From assembly GCA_024710825.1 (NCBI GenBank), contig JANJUA010000386.1, forward strand, positions 1 through 13,826: a stretch of DNA of 13,826 nucleotides, in the 5' to 3' direction. The notes beneath the pieces are model-generated. The model made no database searches, was not told where the DNA came from, and was given only the letters and a program-made list of their open reading frames with translations. The DNA is from Solirubrobacteraceae bacterium (GTDB lineage Bacteria > Actinomycetota > Thermoleophilia > Solirubrobacterales > Solirubrobacteraceae). Positions 7,257 through 13,183 of this stretch are shown here, piece after piece. Every line of letters starts with the position of its first letter. The first letter of the stretch is position 1. The position numbers and the translations under genes were made by a program.

Positions 7257-7967
7257 TCAACCCCCTCCCATGTAGGCGGACGTCATCTGCTCGAAGTCCT
7301 CGAGCAGCTCCTCGCGGCGGCCCTCGCGGACGATCCGGCCCGAGCGCAGGACGTAGGAGCGGTCGGCGAGGCTCACGGCCCGCCGGGCGTTCTGCTCGAC
7401 GAGCAGGATCGAGGTTCCCTCGGCGTGGAGCTGCACGACCAGCTCGAAGACCGCGTCGACCATCAGCGGCGCGAGCCCGAGCGACGGCTCGTCGAGCATG
7501 AGCATGCGCGGCTTGGCCGCCATCGCCCGAGCGATCGCGAGCTGCTGCTGCTCGCCGCCGGAGAGCCGGCCCGCGGGCGTGTCCGCGTAGCGCTCGAGCA
7601 CCGGGAAGCGGCGCGCGACCAGCTCGCGCACGTCCTCGGCGCTTGTGCGGCCGCGGCCGGCCATGCGGCCCAGGCGCAGGTTCTCGGCGACGCTGAGCGT
7701 CTCGAAGATGTGGCGCCCCTCGGGGACGAGCGCGAGGCCGAAGCCGACGATCCGCTCGGGGGCCGCGCCGACGATGTCGCGCCCGTCGAACGCGACCGCG
7801 CCGGCGCGCGGCCGGTGCCGGCCCGCGACCGTGTTCAGCAGCGTCGACTTGCCGGCCCCGTTGGGCCCGACCACCGCGACGAGCTCGCCCTCGCCGACCG
7901 AGAGCGTCGCCTCGCGCAGCGCCTCGACGCGCCCGTAGGCCACCGTCAGACCGTCAACCTCCAGCAC
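7257..7967 (-). CDS. livF: ABC transporter ATP-binding protein, LivF family
   Basis: Cytoplasmic ATPase of the HAAT importer, 236 aa. It shows Walker A GPNGAGKST (34-42), signature LSGGEQ (135-140) and Walker B MLMLDE (155-160). After LLV the switch position reads EQN instead of EH, which is normal for LivF proteins. A GTG start at 7967 is supported by AGGAGGT six bases upstream and by the opening LEVDGLTVAYG, matching family N-termini. The start lies 14 bases inside the livG gene. It is expected to heterodimerise with the LivG-type ATPase. Confidence 0.93.
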   Translation of the reverse strand: MLEVDGLTVAYGRVEALREATLSVGEGELVAVVGPNGAGKSTLLNTVAGRHRPRAGAVAFDGRDIVGAAPERIVGFGLALVPEGRHIFETLSVAENLRLGRMAGRGRTSAEDVRELVARRFPVLERYADTPAGRLSGGEQQQLAIARAMAAKPRMLMLDEPSLGLAPLMVDAVFELVVQLHAEGTSILLVEQNARRAVSLADRSYVLRSGRIVREGRREELLEDFEQMTSAYMGGG

Positions 7968-8694
7968 CGGGCACCTCCTGATGGCCCGCCTCGCCGAGGT
8001 AGGCGTCGATCACCTGCGGGTCCTTCGCGATCGCGGCGGGGGCCCCCACGGCCAGCGTCTCGCCGTGGTGCAGCACGTGGATGCGCTCGCACAGCGCCAT
8101 GATCAGGGGCACGTCGTGCTCGATGACCACGAGGCCGACCTCGTAGCGGTCGCGGATGTCGCGCAGGAGGGCGACCAGCTCGCGCGACTCCTCCTCGTCG
8201 AGGCCCGCCGCGGGCTCGTCGAGGAGCACGTAGATCGGAGCGACCGCGAGCGCTCGGGCGACGCCGAGCCGGCGCGCCGTGCCGTGCGGCAGGGTGCTCG
8301 CGTCGCGATGGGCGACGTCCTCGAGCCGGAAGATCGCCAGCAGCTCGTCGGTCCGGGCGCGAGCGGCGCGGCGGCGCAGCCCGGCCGACACCGCCGCCGC
8401 CTCGACGTTCTCCTCCACGGAGAGCCGATCGAACAGCCGTGCGCCCTGGAACGTGCGCCCGAGGCCCGCCCGGGCCCGCCGCGGCGGGGCCCAGGCGGTG
8501 ATGTCATCCTCCCCCAGCCGGACGGTCCCGGAATCGGGGGGCTGAATGCCGCTGATGACGTTCACGAGCGTCGTCTTGCCGGCGCCGTTGGGCCCGATGA
8601 GGCCGAGGATCTCTCCGCGGTCCACCGACAGGCTCACGCCGTCGATGGCGCGAACGCCCTCGAAGTGGACCCTGACGTCGTCGGTCCTCAGCAA
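7954..8694 (-). CDS. livG: ABC transporter ATP-binding protein, LivG family, TTG start
   Basis: Second cytoplasmic ATPase of the importer, 246 aa. It has Walker A GPNGAGKTT (34-42), the Q-loop in RTFQGARLF (Gln83), Walker B YVLLDE (155-160) and switch His193 in IEHD. The signature region reads TLPHGTARRLGVARAL (134-149), where LSYGxQRRLEIARAL is usual, so it is degenerate and most ATPase signalling may rest on the LivF-side signature. The start is TTG at 8694, overlapping the upstream binding-protein stop by 7 bases; no ATG or GTG is available before the conserved LSVDRGEILG strand. The ribosome site is weak, implying translational coupling. Confidence 0.9.
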   Translation of the reverse strand: MLRTDDVRVHFEGVRAIDGVSLSVDRGEILGLIGPNGAGKTTLVNVISGIQPPDSGTVRLGEDDITAWAPPRRARAGLGRTFQGARLFDRLSVEENVEAAAVSAGLRRRAARARTDELLAIFRLEDVAHRDASTLPHGTARRLGVARALAVAPIYVLLDEPAAGLDEEESRELVALLRDIRDRYEVGLVVIEHDVPLIMALCERIHVLHHGETLAVGAPAAIAKDPQVIDAYLGEAGHQEVPGAGG

Positions 8695-9908
8695 GGCGAC
8701 TCGGGGATCGACTCCGGGTCGGAGGTGGCGAAGTAGCTCGACTTGCCGCCCTTGACCTCGCGGATCTTCATCGGCATGCCGACCGGGATGTGGCAGTCCT
8801 CCGAGTAGGTGACCGGGCCGTGGATCAGGGGCTCCTCGTCGAAGCCCTCGATCGTGGCGGCCAGCGCCTCGCCGTCGGTCGAGCCGTCATTGGCCTCGAC
8901 CGCGCGCTTGATCGTCTGCATCGCCGCGTAGCCGGTGAGCGCCTGGGCGGCGAGCTGCGGCGGCGCGCCGAAGCGCTTGTCGATCTCCGCGAACAGGTCG
9001 TTGATCTCCTCGTTCGGGTCGTCGCCGACCAGCGAAGCCATGACCGAGTCGTAGTAGTCGTCGAGGTTCGGCACGGCGTCGAGCCAGCGCAGCCCGTCCA
9101 TGCCGCCGCCGGAGGCGACGATCGGCAGGTCGATGCCCGCGGCGCGGAGCTGGCGGATGATCGCCGGCCCGCCGGGCGGATAGGAGCACAGGACGACGGC
9201 GTCGGCGCCGGAGTCGCGCACCGCGTTGACCTGCGAGGAGAACGAGCGGTCATCGTTCTGGAACGTCGACTGGCCGACCGGAGCGTCGTTGCCGAGGCCG
9301 CTCCAGGCCTCGTCGAAGAACTCGCAGACCTCCTTGGTGTACTGGATCGAGAGGTCCTGGAGGACGTACGGCTTCTCGTAGCCCTGGTCCTGCGCGAACT
9401 GGGCCATGACGGCGCCCTCGGTCGCGTTGCCCGGGTACAGGTTGAAGGCCAGCGGCCCGATGCCCTCGAGGCCGTAGGACATGCCGCCGGCGCCGCCGAG
9501 GGTGAGGATGTTCTCGGCGTTGGCGACCTGCGCCGCGGGGCTGCCGAAGTCGAAGTCGTGCGTGGTGATGACGACCTCGGCGCCCTGGTCGATGACGTCT
9601 AGCGCGGACTGCTGGACCAGGTTGAGATCGGACTTGTGGTCGGAGACGACGAGCTTCAGCGGGCGGCCGTCGACGCCGCCGTCGGCGTTGATCTTGTCGA
9701 TCGCCACCTGGGCGCCCTGCACGACCGGCTCGTCGAACTGGCTCATGATCCCGGACTGCGCGACGGCCGCGCCGACGACGAGCGGCTCACCGCCGCCGTC
9801 GCCACCCGCGGTTCCCGCGCCCTCGTCGTCGTTGCCGCCACAGGCGGCCAGCAGGCCCACGGCGGCCACCATGGCGACCGTCCCCAGCGATCTGCGACAC
9901 CACGGCAT
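8688..9908 (-). CDS. livK: Branched-chain amino acid-type ABC transporter substrate-binding lipoprotein
   Basis: Extracytoplasmic receptor (406 aa) feeding the LivGFHM transporter encoded directly downstream; HAAT-type periplasmic binding protein fold. The signal is MPWCRRSLGTVAMVAAVGLLAAC with lipobox LAAC (Cys23), then a Gly/Asp/Glu-rich linker. The mature protein begins VVGAAVAQSG and continues GAQVAIDKINADGGVDGRPL, the standard opening of the family. The ATG at 9908 is chosen over an in-frame ATG at 9953: it has GGAGGAGA eight bases upstream and puts the signal peptide at the N-terminus, while the longer version would read through the operator. First gene of the operon and divergent from the EthD-type gene. 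The ligand is unknown; the regulon suggests an amide, lactam or amino-acid-like compound (inference). Confidence 0.92.
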   Translation of the reverse strand: MPWCRRSLGTVAMVAAVGLLAACGGNDDEGAGTAGGDGGGEPLVVGAAVAQSGIMSQFDEPVVQGAQVAIDKINADGGVDGRPLKLVVSDHKSDLNLVQQSALDVIDQGAEVVITTHDFDFGSPAAQVANAENILTLGGAGGMSYGLEGIGPLAFNLYPGNATEGAVMAQFAQDQGYEKPYVLQDLSIQYTKEVCEFFDEAWSGLGNDAPVGQSTFQNDDRSFSSQVNAVRDSGADAVVLCSYPPGGPAIIRQLRAAGIDLPIVASGGGMDGLRWLDAVPNLDDYYDSVMASLVGDDPNEEINDLFAEIDKRFGAPPQLAAQALTGYAAMQTIKRAVEANDGSTDGEALAATIEGFDEEPLIHGPVTYSEDCHIPVGMPMKIREVKGGKSSYFATSDPESIPESPC

Positions 9909-9943
9909 GACAGTTCTCCTCCGTCCGCTGACGATGATTCGGT

Positions 9944-9967
9944 AAAAGACCAAAGTCTTTGGTCATT
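9944..9967. promoter_or_regulatory. Operator-like palindrome B, shared with 1077-1100
   Basis: Bases 9948-9964 (GACCAAAGTCTTTGGTC) are a perfect inverted repeat of two 8-base arms around one T, and the symmetry continues outward after one mismatch on each side. The 24-base stretch matches 1077-1100 at 19 positions. It starts directly after the predicted -10 of the binding-protein gene, a typical place for a TetR- or GntR-like repressor. Palindrome and match are seen; the regulator is unknown. Confidence 0.65.
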
Positions 9968-9993
9968 CTGCCCCACACGCATCGCCAGGTCAA
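9965..9993 (-). promoter_or_regulatory. Predicted sigma70-type promoter for the livKGFHM operon
   Basis: On the minus strand TTGACC (9993-9988), a 17-base spacer and CAGAAT (9970-9965). Initiation would occur inside palindrome B, about 50 bases before the ATG. Confidence 0.45.
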
Positions 9994-10004
9994 GCACGAG
10001 GCGT

Positions 10005-10034
10005 TTGACAGCAGCCCGGCCGATCGGTTCAAAT
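10005..10034 (+). promoter_or_regulatory. Predicted sigma70-type promoter for the EthD-type gene
   Basis: A perfect TTGACA (10005-10010), an 18-base spacer and TCAAAT (10029-10034). Initiation is expected near 10041, about 34 bases upstream of the GTG start. Confidence 0.45.
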
Positions 10035-10038
10035 AACA

Positions 10039-10047
10039 AAGGTCGTT
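10039..10047 (-). promoter_or_regulatory. AACGACCTT box at the EthD-type promoter
   Basis: Minus-strand copy of the 9-mer found at 1202-1210. The similarity extends weakly through the following T-rich bases (about 13 of 16 positions). It covers the predicted transcription start. Function is inferred from its equivalent place at two promoters of the same cluster. Confidence 0.35.
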
Positions 10048-10074
10048 ACCAAAAGAGATTGAGGGGGCATCGCC

Positions 10075-10833
10075 GTGGTCGGCTTCAACTGGATCCTCAC
10101 CCTCCCTCCGAGCCTCACCGCGGACGCGTTCGACGCGTGGTACCTAGGGGTCCACACGAAGTACGCGCAGGCCGCCCACGGGATCCGGCGCTACTGCATC
10201 AACCGGGCGGTCGCGCGCCAGCCGGCGGCGGCCACCGGCGACGTCTTCCGCGTCGCCCAGGAGTACTGGGACGACTGGGACACGATGGTCGAGTGCTGGA
10301 ACTCGGCGTCGGGTCACACGCTGCTCGGCGACGGGCACGTCAACATGGGCCTCGACCAGGGGACGCTGCCGGGCGTCGCGCTCACCGAGGAGGTGCGGCT
10401 GCCGGTCGCGCGCGCCGCGGAGTTCAGCACGATCCACCGCGGCTACACCGCCCGGGAGGACGGCACGATCTCGAAGTTCGTCGCGATGGGGCTCGACGGG
10501 GAGGGGCGCGACCTCGCCACCTGGTACCCGGAGCGCTACGGCGACCTGGGCTCCGATCCCTCCGTTCGCCAGCACGTCTTCGGCACGACGCTCGGGCGGA
10601 CGATCCCGGTGGGGATGCTGTCGTCGCTGCCGGCGCCCGGGCAGACCTCCTACGACTGGAACCTCGAGCTGTGGTTCGACTCCAACGAGGAGGCGCTCGC
10701 GTACCTGGACGGCGAGGCCTTCACGTCGATGTGGCGGGAGCTGGCGTCCTCCAGCACCGACACCGCGGCGGCGCTCGTGCGCGGGCAGGAGATGCTCGTC
10801 TCGAACGTCGCGCTGCCCCACCGCGACGACTGA
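10075..10833 (+). CDS. EthD-like tandem dimeric alpha-beta barrel protein
   Basis: 252 aa protein with two EthD/ferredoxin-like repeats, the fold of EthD, muconolactone isomerase and small cofactor-free monooxygenases. Repeat 1 (about 1-115) has LTADAFDAWYLGVHTKYAQ (14-32), with Trp22, Tyr23 and His27 in the family W/Y...H pattern and GIRRYCINRA forming the next strand. Repeat 2 (about 116-250) has FVAMGLDGEGRDLATWYPERYG (around 135-156), GTTLGRTIP and YDWNLELWFDS. There is no signal peptide, so it is cytoplasmic. The GTG at 10075 follows GAGGGGG by 7 bases. It is divergent from the liv-type operon and carries the shared promoter box, so it probably acts on the imported compound or an intermediate. 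Catalytic chemistry cannot be assigned; EthD itself is an accessory protein of ether-degrading P450 systems. Confidence 0.72.
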   Translation: MVGFNWILTLPPSLTADAFDAWYLGVHTKYAQAAHGIRRYCINRAVARQPAAATGDVFRVAQEYWDDWDTMVECWNSASGHTLLGDGHVNMGLDQGTLPGVALTEEVRLPVARAAEFSTIHRGYTAREDGTISKFVAMGLDGEGRDLATWYPERYGDLGSDPSVRQHVFGTTLGRTIPVGMLSSLPAPGQTSYDWNLELWFDSNEEALAYLDGEAFTSMWRELASSSTDTAAALVRGQEMLVSNVALPHRDD

Positions 10834-10862
10834 GCGGAGCCGCGGGGGCGTCGGGGGGCGCC

Positions 10863-10868
10863 TAAGCT
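10863..10868 (+). promoter_or_regulatory. -10 element of the acyltransferase gene, short-leader architecture
   Basis: TAAGCT (TAnnnT) ends 11 bases before the ATG at 10880, predicting a 5' leader of only about 5 bases. No ribosome site precedes the ATG. The same 11-base distance recurs at 12456/12468. No convincing -35 was seen. Confidence 0.4.
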
Positions 10869-10879
10869 GTCCCCCGTCC

Positions 10880-12109
10880 ATGGCCGCCGCCCCCGACGCG
10901 CTCCGCCCGCCGCCCGGCAACCCACGGTTCCCACTGCTGGACGCGATGCGCGCGGTCGCCGCGCTGGCGATCGTCGTCACGCACGCCTCCGGCGTGACGA
11001 ACTTCAACGTCGACAACCCGCTCGGCGCCTACACCGCCCGGCTGAACTTCGGCGTCTGCATCTTCTTCCTGCTCTCGGGGTTCCTGCTGTACCGCCCGTT
11101 CGTCACGGCACGGCGCGAGGGACGCCCGCCGATCGGCATCCGCGCGTTCGTGCGCCGGCGGGTCCTGCGCATCGTGCCCGCCTACTGGGTGGCGCTCACG
11201 GTGCTGGCGATCTACCCGGGCCTCATCGGCTTCGGCGACCACTGGCTGCGCTTCTACACGTTCACGCAGATCTACTGGGGCGAGTCGGTCGTCCAGGGGA
11301 TCGGGCCGGCGTGGACACTGTGCATCGAGGCGACGTTCTACGCGATCCTGCCGTTCCTGGCCGCGGGGATCGCGCGGCTGCGCCCGAGCGTCGGCGGAGA
11401 GCTGGCGATCCTCGGCGCGATCGCGGTCGCCACCATCGCGTTCCGCTTCGCCATCCAGGAGTGGACCCCGGAGTTCACCGGCTGGCGGACGCTGCACAAC
11501 ACGCTGCTGAGCTACATGGACTGGTTCGCCTACGGGATGATGCTCGCCGTGGTCAGCGTCGCCACGCATGGGCGCGAGGCGCGGTTCGGCGCGCTGCGAC
11601 TCGTCGTGCGTCGGCCGTGGGTCCCCTGGGCGATCGCCGCCGTCGTGTTCTGGTTCGTCTCGACGCAGCTGGACCTCTCGCGCGGCTTCCTCGTCACGTA
11701 CACGCAGGCGAACTTCTTCGGCGAGCACGTCGGCTACGCGCTGTGCGCGGCGCTGCTGCTGGCGCCCGCGATCTTCGGCGACTGGGCGGGCGGCTGGCCG
11801 CGGCGGCTGCTCGCGACCCGCGCGATGGCGTGGCTCGGCCTGGTCTCCTACGGGATCTTCCTGTGGCACTCGACGATCATGCTCGAGCTCAACGAGCACG
11901 AGGCGCAGCTCTGGATCCCCTTCTCGGGCTTCCTGTCGCTGCTGTTGCCGACGCTGGCGATCACGATCCCGATCGCGGCGCTCAGCTACTACCTCGTCGA
12001 GCGGCCGGCGCTGCGGTTCAAGGACCCGCGCCGCCCTCGCTCTCGCCCCCGGCCGGACGATCCAGCGGGCTCAGCCGCGCCAGCCGCTCCGCAGCCCGTC
12101 GAGCGGTAG
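10880..12109 (+). CDS. OafA/YrhL-type membrane acyltransferase (acyltransferase 3 family)
   Basis: Integral membrane protein of 409 aa with about ten hydrophobic segments, expected to move an acyl group (often acetyl) from the cytoplasmic side to a sugar or lipid on the outer face. The N-terminal signature LLDAMRAVAALAIVVTHASG (19-38) contains the conserved Arg24 and His35. FGVCIFFLLSGFLLYRPF corresponds to the family FFVLSGFLL segment, RRRVLRIVPAYWVAL to the RR.xRI.PxY block, and GPAWTLCIEATFYAILP (about 143-159) to the WSLxxEexFY block with Glu150. VSYGIFLWH is the typical late transmembrane motif. The ATG is favoured by the short-leader -10. The basic, Pro-rich C-terminus overlaps a convergent gene by 92 bases. 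Polysaccharide modification is likely given the glycosyltransferase nearby; acceptor unknown. Confidence 0.9.
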   Translation: MAAAPDALRPPPGNPRFPLLDAMRAVAALAIVVTHASGVTNFNVDNPLGAYTARLNFGVCIFFLLSGFLLYRPFVTARREGRPPIGIRAFVRRRVLRIVPAYWVALTVLAIYPGLIGFGDHWLRFYTFTQIYWGESVVQGIGPAWTLCIEATFYAILPFLAAGIARLRPSVGGELAILGAIAVATIAFRFAIQEWTPEFTGWRTLHNTLLSYMDWFAYGMMLAVVSVATHGREARFGALRLVVRRPWVPWAIAAVVFWFVSTQLDLSRGFLVTYTQANFFGEHVGYALCAALLLAPAIFGDWAGGWPRRLLATRAMAWLGLVSYGIFLWHSTIMLELNEHEAQLWIPFSGFLSLLLPTLAITIPIAALSYYLVERPALRFKDPRRPRSRPRPDDPAGSAAPAAPQPVER

Positions 12110-12443
12110 CGGGGTCGCCCTCGGCCGCCGTCGTCGCCAGCGCGTTCCAGGCGGTGGCGTTCTCCGGCTCGGCGTCGACGGCCTCCTGCGCGAGCGCCTG
12201 GGCCTCGTCGGCCAGTCCCTGCGCGTAGAGCACCGCGGAGGCGGACACGAGGCTCTGGGCGCCGCGGCAGTGGTCGCGGATGCGCCGGATGGCGTCGCGC
12301 TGAGCCGGAGCGACGGCGGTCCCGGTGGCGGCGGCGATCACGTCGGCGCGCGCATCCTGGCAGGCGTCGTGGTCGCGCAGGCTCGAGGTGAGCAGCGCGG
12401 CGACCGCGAGGGCGGCGACGGCGAGGACGAGCCTGGGCAGCAC
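12018..12443 (-). CDS. Small membrane-anchored TPR-like protein
   Basis: 141 aa from GTG at 12443. A hydrophobic N-terminus (LPRLVLAVAALAVAALL, about 2-18) looks like a membrane anchor or signal, followed by a Cys-containing helix (DHDACQDARADVIAAA), a second Cys (RDHCRGAQSLV) and a TPR-like helical pair: ADEAQALAQEAVDAEPENAT then AWNALATTAAEGDPATARRA and LSPLD. Such TPR tails with a closing NPLD/SPLD also occur in envelope polysaccharide proteins (family recollection, not tested). GTG at 12461 is an alternative start. There is no clear ribosome site. The gene is divergent from the glycosyltransferase and overlaps the acyltransferase end by 92 bases. Function unknown; codon-level G/C bias and the coherent helical protein support it being real. 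Confidence 0.62.
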   Translation of the reverse strand: MLPRLVLAVAALAVAALLTSSLRDHDACQDARADVIAAATGTAVAPAQRDAIRRIRDHCRGAQSLVSASAVLYAQGLADEAQALAQEAVDAEPENATAWNALATTAAEGDPATARRAAERLARLSPLDRPAGGESEGGAGP

Positions 12444-12450
12444 TCCGGGG

Positions 12451-12456
12451 TACGAT
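12451..12456 (+). promoter_or_regulatory. -10 element of the glycosyltransferase gene, short-leader architecture
   Basis: TACGAT (TAnnnT) ends 11 bases before the TTG start at 12468, so the mRNA leader would be about 5 bases. It lies inside the start region of the divergent TPR-like gene. The spacing is identical to that upstream of the acyltransferase. Confidence 0.4.
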
Positions 12457-12467
12457 GCCACGCCGCT

Positions 12468-13166
12468 TTGCCGAACGCCGACCCCACCGTCTCCGTGATC
12501 GTCCCCGCCAAGGACGAGGCGCGCACCATCGTCGCGGTCCTCGACCGGCTGTCGGAGCTGCCGTGGCCGCTGGAGATCCTCGTCGTCGACGACGGCTCGA
12601 CCGACGAGACCGCCGCGCTGGTGGAGGCCGACGGCCGCGCGCGGGTGCTCCGCCACGACGTCAACCGGGGCAAGGGCGCGGCGGTCCGCACCGGGATCGC
12701 GGCGTCGACCGGCGACATCGTCGTCGTCCAGGACGCCGACCTCGAGTACGACCCGGCGGACCTGCCGAAGCTGCTGGAGCCGCTGCGCAAGGGCGTCGCC
12801 GACGTCGTCTACGGCACGCGCCTGCGCGGCGGCGAGCCCCAGCGCGCGCACCTCTTCTGGCACTACCTCGGCAACCGCTTCCTGTCGCTGCTGACGAACG
12901 TGCTCTACAACACGACGATCAGCGACATGGAGGTCGGCTACAAGGCGTTCCGCGGCGAGCTGATCCGCTCGATCCCGCTGGTGAGCGACGACTTCCGCTT
13001 CGAGCCCGAGATCACGGCGAAGGTGCTGCGCCGCGGCGTCCGCCTCTACGAGGTGCCGATCTCCTACTACGGGCGCACGTACGACGAGGGCAAGAAGATC
13101 ACGTGGGTCGACGGCTTCCATGCCGTCGGCGCGCTCGTGCGCTTCCGCTTCGGGCCGACGCGCTGA
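12468..13166 (+). CDS. Family 2 glycosyltransferase, DPM1-like
   Basis: 232 aa GT-A fold enzyme resembling polyprenyl-/dolichol-phosphate mannosyl- or glucosyltransferases: it would transfer a sugar from a nucleotide donor to a lipid-phosphate or glycan acceptor at the cytoplasmic membrane face. Motifs are VSVIVPAKDEA (8-18), ILVVDDGSTDET (37-48) with the nucleotide-binding Asp pair 41-42, NRGKGAAVRTG (66-76), VVQDADLEY (87-94) with metal-binding DAD 89-91, SDMEVGYKAFR (152-162) and EVPISYYGRTYDEGKKI (195-211). No transmembrane segments follow, unlike DPM1 fusions. The TTG start at 12468 is supported by position: it begins just before the first beta strand and sits 11 bases from a TACGAT -10. 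An ATG at 12455 is in another frame and does not encode this protein. Confidence 0.88.
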   Translation: MPNADPTVSVIVPAKDEARTIVAVLDRLSELPWPLEILVVDDGSTDETAALVEADGRARVLRHDVNRGKGAAVRTGIAASTGDIVVVQDADLEYDPADLPKLLEPLRKGVADVVYGTRLRGGEPQRAHLFWHYLGNRFLSLLTNVLYNTTISDMEVGYKAFRGELIRSIPLVSDDFRFEPEITAKVLRRGVRLYEVPISYYGRTYDEGKKITWVDGFHAVGALVRFRFGPTR

Positions 13167-13183
13167 ACGCGCCCGGTCAGCGC
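13160..13183. terminator. Hairpin spanning two convergent stop codons
   Basis: GCGCTGA (13160-13166) pairs with TCAGCGC (13177-13183) around a 10-base loop that is the whole intergenic gap. The stem holds the TGA of the glycosyltransferase and the stop of the facing membrane-protein gene. There is no T-tract, so terminator function is tentative. Confidence 0.25.

Noticed and set aside
9909..9953. An upstream in-frame ATG that would lengthen the livK-type protein by 15 residues.
   Set aside because: It would place MVFYRIIVSGRRRTV before a good lipoprotein signal, lacks the ribosome site found before 9908 and would translate the operator edge.
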